From Mogibacterium sp. (GTDB taxonomy: Bacteria > Bacillota > Clostridia > Peptostreptococcales > Anaerovoracaceae): a stretch of DNA of 46,484 bases. The stretch spans positions 1 to 46,484 of the forward strand of contig JAFRJV010000059.1 in the NCBI GenBank assembly GCA_017432075.1, read 5' to 3'. Numbering within the stretch: the first letter of the stretch is position 1; every line of letters begins with the position of its first letter. Below are positions 16,255 to 25,605 of the stretch, in pieces. Below the pieces are notes generated by a model. It searched no databases and was not told where the DNA came from. It saw only the letters and a program-made list of their open reading frames with translations. The translations under genes and the position numbers were made by a program.

Positions 16255-17409
16255 TTATGATTCGAACTTTTCCGCTACTGTTTTCAGGAGTTCTCTTATC
16301 TCCAGATGCTGCGGGCATACCGCCTCGCACATGCCGCATTCTATGCAGTCTGCCGGCTTTCCGCTCCCGTGCTCGATAATGAATTCATATGTCTCCCACG
16401 GATTGTTTTTGCCGAAGAGGACCTCGTTGTTATAGCACGCGAACAGCTTCGGTATCCTTATCTCCATCGGGCAGTGATTTTCCTCAACACAGTATCTGCA
16501 CTGTGTGCACGGAATCGCTCCTTTGGAAGCAAAGACTTCCGTGACCTTTTTTACAGCCTCAAGCTCCCTGTCGCTGAGAGGAGCGAAGTCTCCGTCATTG
16601 CAGCTAAAAGTTTTCAGATTGTCTTCCATCTGCTCCATATTGCTCATGCCGGACAGGATCATCTCCATGCCGTCAAAGCCGGCAGCAAACCTGAGGGCGT
16701 AGCCTGCGTTACTGCAATCCGATCCTGTCTCAGCCCTGAGATCGTCGAACACCTTCTGCGCATCTTCAGGCAGATTGACGAGATTTCCGCCTCTTACCGG
16801 CTCCATCACGAGCACAGGTTTATTGTGTTTGCGGCAGACTTCATATACCTTGCGGCTTTCTACGGAAACACTCTCATAGTCGAGATAGTTGAACTGTATC
16901 TGGACTATTTCCACATCAGGATACTCCGTGAGAATGCGGTCGAGCACCTCTGCCTTGTCGTGGAACGAAAGACCGACGTGGCGGACCTTGCCTTCTGCCT
17001 TAAGGGCAAAGGCTGTCTCGTAAGCACGGCACTGTTTGAAAAATTCGAAATTCTTCGCGTTCTGAGCATGCATCAGGAGGAAGTCGAAGTACTCCACTCC
17101 GCATGTCTCCAGCTGCAGGTCTATCAGCGGCCTGATGTCCTCTTCCGTTTTGAAATACTCGTCAGTCAGCTTGTCTGTCAGGACATATTCACTGCGGTCA
17201 TGTCTTGAAGTGAGGCACTCCCTGACGGCGACCTCGCTCAGTCCGTCGTGATAGCCGTGAGCGGTATCGAAGTAGTTGAATCCCTTTTCGAGGAACAGGT
17301 CGACCATTTTGCACACCTGCTCATTGTCGATCTTGTCATCCTTCATCGGCAGTCTCATCATGCCGAACGCGAGATGCTTTTTGTTTTCACTGAATGCTCT
17401 GTTACCCAT
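16255..17409 (-). CDS. aldo/keto reductase with C-terminal 4Fe-4S ferredoxin domain
   Basis: A 384-residue protein. An N-terminal aldo/keto reductase barrel has the catalytic tetrad visible as D48, Y53, K80 and H114. The C-terminal part carries ferredoxin cysteines: CTQCRYC...C near residue 300 and CIECGMCEAVCP near 360. Such proteins reduce aldehydes or ketones and may take electrons from ferredoxin-like carriers as well as NAD(P)H. GGGGAG precedes the start. It begins 21 bases after the end of the SCP2-like glycyl radical enzyme gene and is the last gene of that run. It may therefore reduce an aldehyde or ketone made by that enzyme, as alcohol or aldehyde dehydrogenases do beside diol dehydratases. 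The link is inferred from position only. Confidence 0.88.
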   Translation of the reverse strand: MGNRAFSENKKHLAFGMMRLPMKDDKIDNEQVCKMVDLFLEKGFNYFDTAHGYHDGLSEVAVRECLTSRHDRSEYVLTDKLTDEYFKTEEDIRPLIDLQLETCGVEYFDFLLMHAQNAKNFEFFKQCRAYETAFALKAEGKVRHVGLSFHDKAEVLDRILTEYPDVEIVQIQFNYLDYESVSVESRKVYEVCRKHNKPVLVMEPVRGGNLVNLPEDAQKVFDDLRAETGSDCSNAGYALRFAAGFDGMEMILSGMSNMEQMEDNLKTFSCNDGDFAPLSDRELEAVKKVTEVFASKGAIPCTQCRYCVEENHCPMEIRIPKLFACYNNEVLFGKNNPWETYEFIIEHGSGKPADCIECGMCEAVCPQHLEIRELLKTVAEKFES

Positions 17410-17430
17410 AGTTTTCTCCCCTTTTATATA

Positions 17431-20394
17431 TTACATGCTGTAATCCGCGCGGCGTACAAGCTCAAGCTGCAGATCACGGTTAAGCTGTGTGAAGTAAGCG
17501 TTGTAGCCCGAGATGCGTACCATGAGGTCCTTATACTCCTCCGGTCTTGCCATCGCAGCACGCATCGTCGCCGATGATACAACGTTGAACTGCATCTGCA
17601 TGCCGCCCATCGTGGCGTATGCCTTTGCGTAGTTGGTGACATGTTCCACCGTCTGCTCGTGGCTGTCGCGCGGTGACGGATTAACCTTTACATTGAACGC
17701 GATGTTGTTGTTCATGCTCGTAGGCTCGAGTCTCGTTACATCGCGGATATTGTCGAGCAGGCTCTTCGAAGCATTGGCTTCAGGCGTAAGTCCCGGAGTA
17801 AACGGTTCGTAAGCCAGACGTCCGGAAGGCAGTGCGCCGGTCAGGGCTCCGAATGCGACGTGGTTCGACATCGACCAGAAGCCTGTGGTGTAATGGCCTC
17901 CGCGGAAGTTCAGGTGAGACCAGAAGCAGTCCTTCATGAACTTCGTAACACGGTTGGCAACCTCAACGGCTTCATCGCTGCCTGAACCGAACCTCGGAGT
18001 TTCCGTCAGTATCCTGCTGCGCATTACATCGTTGCCTTCGAAATTGTTTCTGACAGCTTCGACCAGCTCATCAAATGTGTAAACTTTGCGGTCGTATACC
18101 AGGCTCTTGATGGCCATCAGTGAATCCACTATGTCTGCCAGGCCGATGCATGCAGTACCGGATGAATTGTATTTTGACCCGCCTTTTGTGACATCCAGCC
18201 CTTTCTCTATGCAGTTGTCTACCATTGCAGACATGAGCGGCGTAGGACGTATCACGGAGTGCGCTTCTCCCAGATAGTTGTTGTACTGGCATGTCAGATC
18301 CGCAAGGCATTCAAGCTGTTTGAAGAAGGCCTCGAGGAATTCATCGAATGTTCTGAATTCACTTACTTCGCCGGTCTTTGGTCCGAGATGCCAGCGCATG
18401 AGCGGATGATATCCGTTATAGAGCGCCATCTCAAGGGCAGCCACCATATTGAACATCATGCAGTTAGTGTGTCCGATATGCTTTCCTGAAATCGTAGGCT
18501 CCACGCATCCTGTCGCTGACCAGTCGCGGAGATCCTCCGGTTCGTAGTTGAGGTCGACAAGAGATGCCATTACCGCTTCATCGTTATGTATGGATGGTGT
18601 GGATGTAGTGTGTACGTTTACCTCGCACAGGCGGCGAAGGTAGACATCACTGTTCTTCTGAGGATTGTAGCGGGCGTTTACATTAGGGTCACGCATGCCA
18701 AGCATCTCAGTTACCTTGAGGAATACATATGTCATGTCGTTGACTGCGTCTTCTCCTTCAGGTGTTATGCCTCCAAGAGTGATCGCTTGGTCGGATGAGC
18801 TGCCTCCGAAGAGGTAATTGCCGATATCCGGCACGAGAGGCACATGATCCTGGCAGCGGAGATAGAAGCAGCCGAGAAGCTCGAGCACATGTGAAACGTA
18901 CGAGTCGCGCTCCTCTTTTGTTTTCAGCTTCGCCATGTCCGCTTCAAAGAACGGCTGCAGCCACTGGTCCATGCGGCCAAGCGAGAATCCCGCGTTGGTG
19001 CTCTCCATGTGTACTCCTATCCAGTGTACCCAGATGGCATGGACGGCCTCATCCATGTTGCGGGCCGGGAATTCCGGTGAATGCGCCACAGCTTCGGCGA
19101 TGACCTCAAGTTCCTTTTTCCTCTTCGGATCAGTCTCCGCATCAGCTTCTTTGCGGGCCTGCTCTGCAAGATGACGCGCATATGTGATCATGCCCTCATA
19201 GCAGAGTATCATGGCATTGAGCTCCTGCTGTTTTGCCTCAGGAACGTCAGGCTTTGCAAGTTCTTCTTTTATTTCATTGATTATACCCGTGAGGCCGAGC
19301 CTCAGGAGTTTAGGATAGTCAAGAATAGTATGTGAAAGAGCTACCGTCTTCCACATGAAGCACGCCGCCCAGCGCTCGTCGAGCTGCTGGCATTTCGGCT
19401 CATGGTATTTATTGCGGACATATTCTCTGAATGTACGGTTGACCCAGTAAGGAAACACATCTGAATTCAGGGCTTTTATCTCCCAGTCCTCAAGAGGTTC
19501 GTAAGGCTGCAGCATGCGCTCACTGACAGTGAGCAGCTCACCCCAGATGAGGACGCCTACGCCGTCAGGATAGATCGGTACGCCTATTTCCTTGGTTGTC
19601 GTAGTACCGGCCAGAAGATCGCCCTTGCGTATGATCGGTTTCTTCTTCTCCATCAGGTACTTGAACGCCTGTCCCTGACGAAGCTCAGGCACCCACGGTG
19701 TACCGTCGTATTTTACTTCGAATCCGTTTTTGCGGTACCAGTCCGTAAGGATCACCGCACGTTCCACACAGATCGCAGGGCGGTCGCTCAGGTGCTTGTC
19801 GAGATACTCTTTCAGCCGAGGGAACTGATCCAGTTTATATGTCGAAAGATAAGGATCGTCAGTTATGCACTTCACTCCCGGGTCGGCTTTCTCAGCCTTC
19901 AGGAATTCAAGCGGAGGGCGTACGCGCTCCGCATCAGGATCTTCTGCCATCTCCCTTCCTGTGCTTTCGCGTTCCTCGATCTGCGCATGCATCTGCTTTA
20001 CCTGCTTGTCCTTCATAAGAACGGATATAAGCAGATTGAACAGTTCGAGGTAGGACATGTTGCCGCTGCTCGCCATCTTATTTTTGAGCATCAGATTGAG
20101 AACTTCATTAGGAGGCAGCGATGCCAGCTGCGCAAGCACGCCGGTATCCTGAAGGATCAGCTTTGTATCAACGCCGTCGATGTTGTTTCTTACTTTAGCG
20201 TTTCCTCCCTGGAACCATATGCTCTGCGCCACGGCGCCGTCTTCAGTCGTCAGTCCGATAGAGAAATTGATCCATCCGTCTCTGGTCTTCAGATATTCCT
20301 GATTCTTCTTCACCTTTGAGAATTCGAAGGCGAAGAATTGCAGTACAGCGTTTGCCAGACGGTTTGCGATCGCTCCGCTTACTTTGCTGTTCAT
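17431..20394 (-). CDS. long glycyl radical enzyme with N-terminal SCP2-like domain, substrate unknown
   Basis: A 987-residue glycyl radical enzyme. The start is set at 20394, where AGGAGG lies seven bases upstream; a frame start 18 bases earlier would contain that AGGAGG. The radical glycine is about G963 in VRISGYNAYF. The thiyl cysteine is about C630 in ATGCVEP, with a Glu two residues on, as in eliminases, dehydratases and the hydroxyphenylacetate decarboxylase branch. Pyruvate formate-lyase's Cys-Cys pair is absent. Residues about 15-125 lie before the catalytic barrel and resemble a sterol-carrier-protein-2 (SCP2) lipid-binding fold (for example DGVDTKLILQD and LPPNEVLNLMLKNKM). HypD (790) and most dehydratases lack this region. 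Its activase is directly upstream and an Fe-S aldo/keto reductase follows. The extra domain hints at a hydrophobic or CoA/lipid-linked substrate; this is inference. Confidence 0.87.
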   Translation of the reverse strand: MNSKVSGAIANRLANAVLQFFAFEFSKVKKNQEYLKTRDGWINFSIGLTTEDGAVAQSIWFQGGNAKVRNNIDGVDTKLILQDTGVLAQLASLPPNEVLNLMLKNKMASSGNMSYLELFNLLISVLMKDKQVKQMHAQIEERESTGREMAEDPDAERVRPPLEFLKAEKADPGVKCITDDPYLSTYKLDQFPRLKEYLDKHLSDRPAICVERAVILTDWYRKNGFEVKYDGTPWVPELRQGQAFKYLMEKKKPIIRKGDLLAGTTTTKEIGVPIYPDGVGVLIWGELLTVSERMLQPYEPLEDWEIKALNSDVFPYWVNRTFREYVRNKYHEPKCQQLDERWAACFMWKTVALSHTILDYPKLLRLGLTGIINEIKEELAKPDVPEAKQQELNAMILCYEGMITYARHLAEQARKEADAETDPKRKKELEVIAEAVAHSPEFPARNMDEAVHAIWVHWIGVHMESTNAGFSLGRMDQWLQPFFEADMAKLKTKEERDSYVSHVLELLGCFYLRCQDHVPLVPDIGNYLFGGSSSDQAITLGGITPEGEDAVNDMTYVFLKVTEMLGMRDPNVNARYNPQKNSDVYLRRLCEVNVHTTSTPSIHNDEAVMASLVDLNYEPEDLRDWSATGCVEPTISGKHIGHTNCMMFNMVAALEMALYNGYHPLMRWHLGPKTGEVSEFRTFDEFLEAFFKQLECLADLTCQYNNYLGEAHSVIRPTPLMSAMVDNCIEKGLDVTKGGSKYNSSGTACIGLADIVDSLMAIKSLVYDRKVYTFDELVEAVRNNFEGNDVMRSRILTETPRFGSGSDEAVEVANRVTKFMKDCFWSHLNFRGGHYTTGFWSMSNHVAFGALTGALPSGRLAYEPFTPGLTPEANASKSLLDNIRDVTRLEPTSMNNNIAFNVKVNPSPRDSHEQTVEHVTNYAKAYATMGGMQMQFNVVSSATMRAAMARPEEYKDLMVRISGYNAYFTQLNRDLQLELVRRADYSM

Positions 20395-20405
20395 ACCATT
20401 TCCTC

Positions 20406-21317
20406 CTAACATTCGATGCCTTCACTGCGGAATATGTCTTTGCAATGCTCCATTTTTTCATTGCTCTGCCAGGATCTTACACCTGCAAGCTCTTTCGCAA
20501 GTCCTACACCCAGTTTCTCTGTCTTCCCGTACCAGGTTGGGTTGTACGGAAGAAGTTCTGTCCTTTTTACTCCGGTCTCTTTATACAGACCGGCGATCGC
20601 GCCAAGGTTTTCATCTGTATCCGTGATGTCCGGGATAAGAGGCGTGCGCGGCAGAAACGAGAATCCCATCTCTGCAGAATCCGCCACCAGTCTCCTGAAG
20701 TTCTCCAGTATCACATCGTTGTAAATGCCACAGTATTTTTTATGAGTTTCACGGTCGAATATTTTCACATCCATGTATATGCTCGACACGAAAGGCAGCA
20801 GCTTTTCGCGGACCTTTTCATAATTGAACATCCCTGACGTCTCGATATGGACACACATGCCTGCTTCTGTCAGCCTCTTCGCCAGTTCTCCGGTCCAGTC
20901 GGTAAACATAGTCGGCTCTCCGCCGGTCAGAGTCACGCCGCCGCCTGATACGTCATAGAACGGTTTATCAGCTGCGCACTTCTGTACTATCTCATCCATG
21001 GACATCTGCACACCTACACGCTGAATTGCTTTTGGCGGGCAGTTTTGGGCACATGTAAAACAGCGGACGCATTTCGTCCGGTCGACTATTCCCGGTTTCG
21101 CAGGATCGGCAGCGCCCTGCGGGCATACGCTGCGGCACGTACCGCAGCCAATGCAGTCTGCAAGCGAGACCGAAAGTTCGGCCTCGACATGTTTGCTTTC
21201 CGGATTATGGCACCAGATACAGCTCAACGGACATCCCTTGAAAAATACGGCCGTACGGATTCCCGGGCCATCATCCAGTGAATTGCCTTTAAGTTCAAGC
21301 ACTAACGGACTTTCCAT
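20406..21317 (-). CDS. glycyl radical enzyme activase (radical SAM) for the SCP2-like enzyme
   Basis: A radical SAM protein of 303 residues with CxxxCxxC at C29, C33 and C36. A two-cluster ferredoxin insert follows (C55, C58, C61, C65 and C83, C86, C89, C93), then LTGGE. The layout matches HypE and other activases. The gene ends 11 bases before the start of the long glycyl radical enzyme, which almost certainly makes that protein its partner. The ribosome site is poor (an A/G-rich stretch without GGAGG). It starts 28 bases after the glutaminase stop, so it is probably read on the same message. Confidence 0.92.
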   Translation of the reverse strand: MESPLVLELKGNSLDDGPGIRTAVFFKGCPLSCIWCHNPESKHVEAELSVSLADCIGCGTCRSVCPQGAADPAKPGIVDRTKCVRCFTCAQNCPPKAIQRVGVQMSMDEIVQKCAADKPFYDVSGGGVTLTGGEPTMFTDWTGELAKRLTEAGMCVHIETSGMFNYEKVREKLLPFVSSIYMDVKIFDRETHKKYCGIYNDVILENFRRLVADSAEMGFSFLPRTPLIPDITDTDENLGAIAGLYKETGVKRTELLPYNPTWYGKTEKLGVGLAKELAGVRSWQSNEKMEHCKDIFRSEGIEC

Positions 21318-21345
21318 TTTTCTTTTTATAATTATTCCAATGAGA

Positions 21346-22407
21346 TCAGATTATATGAGATTCCCTGATACCCTTTATCAGCTCATTTTCTTCTTCTGTC
21401 TCCCTGTTCCATTCAGGATCATAGAAGAGATTAAGTCTCAGATCATTTGATATCTCCCTGAGGAGCTTGCATCCTGCGATGCTGTTGCCCTGCGAATCGA
21501 GAGCCGGTCCGAACACCCCTAACCCTGCACGCTTGTCGGAAACAGACAGCAGGCCTCCTCCTACTCCCGACTTGGTAGGGATGCCTACCTTTATGGCAAA
21601 CGATCCCGATCCGTCATACATGCCGCAGGTAAGCATAAGGGTCTTGGCGATACGGGCAGTACGTGAAGACATGAATCTCTTTCCTGAATCACCGCACACT
21701 CCGTCATTTGCCAGTATCGCGCCGAGATTTGAGAGTGAATCCGCCGTGGCGGTCATAGAGCACATCTTTGTATAAAACCTTAACGTATCCTCGACGTCCT
21801 TATTCAGAATGCCCTTGCTCTGGAGGAGGTATGCAATGGAACGGTTGCGGGAGCAGGTTTTCATCTCCGATTCGTAGACTGCCTCATTCAGCTCTATTTC
21901 CGGATCTGAGCATATGTTTCTGGTAAACCTCAGTATATCCTGGAACGACAGCTCAGGAAGCAGAAGTCCGCAGAGAGCAAGCCCTCCCGAGTTGATGAGC
22001 GGATTGTACGGTTTCGAGTTGCTGACATCGAGCTCCACCAATGAATCGAATGCTTCACCCGAAGGCTCCATGCCCACTTTGCCGAACACTGCCTTGCGTC
22101 CGCATAACTCGAGAGACACAATCAGCATTATTACCTTGCAAACCGACTGCATGGTAAATCTGACATCGTAATCGCCCATGCAGATTTTTTCACCCTTAAG
22201 CGGTTTTATTACTATTCCCAGCTGATGAGGATCCACCTTTCCGAGCTCAGGAATGTATGTAGCTACCTTGCCATTTGGGATCTCCTCTCTTGCAAGGCCC
22301 ATGGCTTTTTTTATTATTTCTATCGCCTTGGATCTTTCCTGCAGCTTGTATTGTTTGTCTATTACCAGCTGTTCTTCTCCCGGTCCGTTGTTTTTTATAT
22401 CAGTCAT
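21346..22407 (-). CDS. glsA: glutaminase, serine beta-lactamase-like family
   Basis: A 353-residue enzyme that hydrolyses glutamine to glutamate and ammonia. The Ser-x-x-Lys catalytic pair is S88 and K91 in MQSVCK, and the family segment PLINSGGLA aligns with the usual PMINAGA-type motif. It is about 30-50 residues longer than common bacterial GlsA, mainly at the N-terminus. The ribosome site is an AGGGGGG stretch. It lies between the LysR gene (18 bases) and the glycyl radical activase (28 bases). Together with isocitrate dehydrogenase and citrate lyase, it suggests that glutamate and 2-oxoglutarate are part of the pathway encoded by this run. Confidence 0.9.
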   Translation of the reverse strand: MTDIKNNGPGEEQLVIDKQYKLQERSKAIEIIKKAMGLAREEIPNGKVATYIPELGKVDPHQLGIVIKPLKGEKICMGDYDVRFTMQSVCKVIMLIVSLELCGRKAVFGKVGMEPSGEAFDSLVELDVSNSKPYNPLINSGGLALCGLLLPELSFQDILRFTRNICSDPEIELNEAVYESEMKTCSRNRSIAYLLQSKGILNKDVEDTLRFYTKMCSMTATADSLSNLGAILANDGVCGDSGKRFMSSRTARIAKTLMLTCGMYDGSGSFAIKVGIPTKSGVGGGLLSVSDKRAGLGVFGPALDSQGNSIAGCKLLREISNDLRLNLFYDPEWNRETEEENELIKGIRESHII

Positions 22408-22425
22408 GGCCGCCCCCCTTTTCTA

Positions 22426-23325
22426 CTATTTTACCCCATTTCCGGATTCATGCGATATATGTTTTGCCAGCTCCCAGACACTCTGTACTTCCGGGCTCAT
22501 CTCATGTGATGAGGATCTCAGCACACAGATATCCCTGTACATCGATGAGTCGGCAAACGGTATGCTTTTGACATTGAAACTGTCCAGGATCGGAAGTATA
22601 GGCATTATTGCCACTCCGCTGCCCATCGAGACTGAAGCTGCGATGGAACTGTACTCATCAGCCTCGATTATCGTATTCGGTTCAAACTCTGCCTTTCTGA
22701 ACTCTTTCTCGAGCTGATGGTATGTAAGCGTTTCGTGATTGAGCGAGATAAAGTACTCTCCCGCTATATCAGACAGGGTGACCGATTCTGCATCCGCGAG
22801 CCGGTGTGTTGACGGAACTATCAGAAAAAGCTCCTGCCGGTAGATCGGTATGTAGTCGATCGAAGCCAGCTCCGGTTTTCCTGCGATCAGCAGATCCAGA
22901 GAACCGTTGATCAGCAGCTCTATAAGTTCTCCTGCCTTCCCCTGACGGAAGCGGAAGGCGATCTGCTCATTTCCCTGATGCATATAGAATTTGTTGACAA
23001 ATTCAGGCAGTGCGGAAAAGCTGACGCTGTAAATATAGCCCATGCTGATCCCTCCGGAAGCAGGGACTTTCATCTCTCTCAGATGTTCTGTACCTTCTGA
23101 GAGTTCCGCGAGCGCTCTCTTTGCATAGGGGAGGAACTCCTCACCGTATTTTGTAAGCGTCACTTTTTTGCCGTCCTTTTTAAACAGAGGCACACCCAGC
23201 TCCTGCTCGAGTTTGTTCAGAGCATAGCTGAGGCTCGGCTGCGATATGTACAGCAGCCGTGAAGCGCGGGTATAATGCAGCACTTCGGCAGTAACGCAAA
23301 AGTATCTCAGCTCCTGGAGTGTCAT
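22426..23325 (-). CDS. LysR-family transcriptional regulator
   Basis: A 299-residue regulator. The N-terminal winged helix-turn-helix (about 1-60) has the typical LysR pattern, including SQPSLSYALNKLEQELGVPLF. A periplasmic-binding-like effector domain follows (about 90-295). Its ATG overlaps the stop of citXG by four bases (ATGA), so it is translated with that gene rather than from a divergent promoter, which is unusual for LysR proteins. Glutaminase follows after 18 bases. It may sense citrate, glutamate or the glycyl radical enzyme's substrate and control part of this run; no operator could be assigned to it. Confidence 0.9.
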   Translation of the reverse strand: MTLQELRYFCVTAEVLHYTRASRLLYISQPSLSYALNKLEQELGVPLFKKDGKKVTLTKYGEEFLPYAKRALAELSEGTEHLREMKVPASGGISMGYIYSVSFSALPEFVNKFYMHQGNEQIAFRFRQGKAGELIELLINGSLDLLIAGKPELASIDYIPIYRQELFLIVPSTHRLADAESVTLSDIAGEYFISLNHETLTYHQLEKEFRKAEFEPNTIIEADEYSSIAASVSMGSGVAIMPILPILDSFNVKSIPFADSSMYRDICVLRSSSHEMSPEVQSVWELAKHISHESGNGVK

Positions 23326-24644
23326 TCCGGTCCACCTCTTTCGTCAGTAAACAGATCAGCGCTGATGGTCTGCCAGCGCTCAAGCAGAAAAGCAAGCGCA
23401 AGCATATCCGCGCTGCCTCCCGGGGACAGATTGCGGCTGATCAGCTCCCTGTCCAGCGCATGCAGCGCGTCGATACGGCCGGCAGCAGGCATGTCCGATA
23501 TCCGGCCGGCCGCCCGTCTTACATATTCAAGGCCCTCTCTGCCGCCCCTGTGAAGCAGGTTGGTGTCCTCCAGGGCGGCCATGCTGTCGCACAGGGCAAG
23601 GGCGGCCGGCTCCGTGCAGCCGCTTTCCCTGTAAACAGTGAGCCTTTCAAGGCAGTACAGCGCACCGGGGAATCCCGCGGATGCTTCTCCCGTGGCGCCT
23701 CTGGCGCCGTATTTCTTATACGCTGCTCCGCCGTTGGTAACGGGAGCAGCAAGTGTTTTCTTCAACCGGATCTCAGCATCTTCACGGGCTAAAGCCGCTG
23801 CGTGTTCAACGCACGAACCGCCTTCGGTCAGACATCTGCCCATTCCCGCAAGGAGCAGGCCCATGGAATATATGAGACCCTTGTGAGTGTTCACGCCGCC
23901 GGTCGCGGTGAACATCTCCGCTTCGGCTCTCATGCCGCGCTCCCGCAGAATACCGATCCCGCAGTGCTCCATGCCTAGCGCGGCTGCGTCTTCAAAGTAA
24001 GATGTAAGCGCATCCGCACTTTTCTCGAATAAAGGCACATCCATGTCCGGATGCGCACCGTTATTGTTCAGGTCAACAAGTCCCGGTTTAGGGGTCGTAT
24101 ACAGCTCATCCAGAAGGGAGTCGCGGGCAGCCTGCGCCAGTTTTCCGGCACAGAAATCCCTGAGCAGTTCACCCGTCACTCTCTTCACCTCTTCGAGGCC
24201 ATGTTTTCTGCTCCTTGCGCATTCCGCCGCATAGGCGTCGCAGATAAGGCAGCGCCGGCCTTCCGCCCTTGAAAGCTTACTCCCGCCGGGCATTATCACA
24301 TCGAAGTCAAAGAGCCTGGCAGCAGGGAATGAATCCTCGACTTTCTCGAGGCTTGCTTTCACCTGTGTCCCCTCTTCATCGAGCAGCCAGAAAGCCTCGC
24401 TCCCGGTCGCTTCGTCCAGAAGGAACTCCTTCCTGACACTGAATCCGAGTACGTTCATCTCTGAAATGCCGGCATCGAAAAGCATACGCGTCATAGGCGT
24501 GCGCTTTATGTCACCGGCGATGTTCATCGTGAGGCAAACGAGGCACTGCCCCGGTCCCGCATCCTGCAGCATCGCGCTCTGTATCGATGCCCGTCTTTCG
24601 CGGGCCATGAGCATCTGATCAAGATCTACGCTGTATGACTTCAT
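23322..24644 (-). CDS. citXG: CitX-CitG fusion for citrate lyase prosthetic group
   Basis: A two-domain protein of about 440 residues. The N-terminal CitX part (about 1-165, ending near a CLICDAYAAEC segment) transfers the phosphoribosyl-dephospho-CoA group to CitD. The C-terminal CitG part makes its precursor from ATP and dephospho-CoA; the start of this domain shows TTPKPGLVD and NNGAHPDMD. The start is set at 24644, where GGAAAG lies five bases upstream; a start at 24668 is also open but has a poorer site. It overlaps citC by 26 bases. Such fusions are known in some citrate lyase operons. It completes the maturation set with citC. Confidence 0.9.
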   Translation of the reverse strand: MKSYSVDLDQMLMARERRASIQSAMLQDAGPGQCLVCLTMNIAGDIKRTPMTRMLFDAGISEMNVLGFSVRKEFLLDEATGSEAFWLLDEEGTQVKASLEKVEDSFPAARLFDFDVIMPGGSKLSRAEGRRCLICDAYAAECARSRKHGLEEVKRVTGELLRDFCAGKLAQAARDSLLDELYTTPKPGLVDLNNNGAHPDMDVPLFEKSADALTSYFEDAAALGMEHCGIGILRERGMRAEAEMFTATGGVNTHKGLIYSMGLLLAGMGRCLTEGGSCVEHAAALAREDAEIRLKKTLAAPVTNGGAAYKKYGARGATGEASAGFPGALYCLERLTVYRESGCTEPAALALCDSMAALEDTNLLHRGGREGLEYVRRAAGRISDMPAAGRIDALHALDRELISRNLSPGGSADMLALAFLLERWQTISADLFTDERGGPE

Positions 24645-25584
24645 AAGTGCTTTCCGGTACCATCTCACCGGTCTTTTCAGGTTCCCCTGCTTCGATAAGC
24701 GTTCTCACCTTCCCGGCGCTGATCTCCGCAAAACGCGGTATCTCTTCGAATCTGATACCATAAGCCGGGAGCAGCTCTTTCATGCGCTCGTTGTACGCGC
24801 GTGTCACAGGTGAAAACGGTTCTTCTCCCGCGAAGCGGATGCTTATATTCAGCGCAGGAGCTATCCGCCTGCAGAACAGTTCAATGTCGAGGTCAGACTT
24901 CACCAGATCCGCGCGGGACTCGTCCCTGATGAAATATGCCGGGAACGTGGCCCGTGAGATCAGATAAAGGTCACTTTCAAATACGTGGCAGTTCTCAATG
25001 TCCGCAGTCCCCTTTCTGATCATTTCAAGCCGCTCTTCAGGGCTGAACATCGACCCCTTCTCGGAGACCGCAAAAACATACAGGCTGTCGCAGTGCGCCG
25101 CGGCGTATTCGATCAGATGGCGGTGTCCGAGGGTAAAAGGATCGCAGTTGCATACCACCGCTCCGCACACGCCGTCATACTTGGGTATGGATGCCAGGAA
25201 GCCGTCCAGACCTCCCTTTCTGTTCTCGAGCAGTACAGCATCCTTTGTTTCTATGACCGAATGAAATCCCATGGATCTGAACATGCTGAGATTCTCGGGT
25301 TTTGTGCACAGAAAGAGGCGGTGGATGCCGGCAGCATACGCTTCTGCTATAAGAGCAGAGAGGACTGCAGCCATCGCGCCCTGTCCTTCCGCATCAGAAG
25401 AAACAGCAAGCTGCTTCACCGTGTGCCCTGCCAGGGCTCCGCAAGCGATCAGCCTGCCATCTTCAGTCATCAGCGCTATTATGTCAGCATCCCCTTCATC
25501 ACGCAGGCCGCATGCTTCAAGGAGCTGCAGATATTCTTCCTTCTGCCGTGCAGACAGCGGCGGACTGTAAATTCCGATACCCAT
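24619..25584 (-). CDS. citC: citrate lyase acetyl-ligase
   Basis: A 321-residue enzyme that acetylates the prosthetic group of CitD with acetate and ATP and so turns citrate lyase on. A GNAT-like N-terminal domain (about 1-125) is followed by a nucleotidyltransferase-like domain with the motif CNCDPFTLGHRHL at 145-157. GGAGG is near the start. It lies 64 bases after icd with a terminator between them, so it is read either by read-through or from a promoter I cannot see. Its end overlaps citXG. Confidence 0.92.
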   Translation of the reverse strand: MGIGIYSPPLSARQKEEYLQLLEACGLRDEGDADIIALMTEDGRLIACGALAGHTVKQLAVSSDAEGQGAMAAVLSALIAEAYAAGIHRLFLCTKPENLSMFRSMGFHSVIETKDAVLLENRKGGLDGFLASIPKYDGVCGAVVCNCDPFTLGHRHLIEYAAAHCDSLYVFAVSEKGSMFSPEERLEMIRKGTADIENCHVFESDLYLISRATFPAYFIRDESRADLVKSDLDIELFCRRIAPALNISIRFAGEEPFSPVTRAYNERMKELLPAYGIRFEEIPRFAEISAGKVRTLIEAGEPEKTGEMVPESTYEVIQRRS

Positions 25585-25605
25585 CGTCCCTCCGGGTCAA
25601 ATATG

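Noticed and set aside
17431-20394. Calling the long glycyl radical enzyme a pyruvate formate-lyase or choline trimethylamine-lyase
   Set aside because: The active site is Cys-Val-Glu rather than Cys-Cys. The length, N-terminal domain and neighbours (no microcompartment genes) do not fit CutC.
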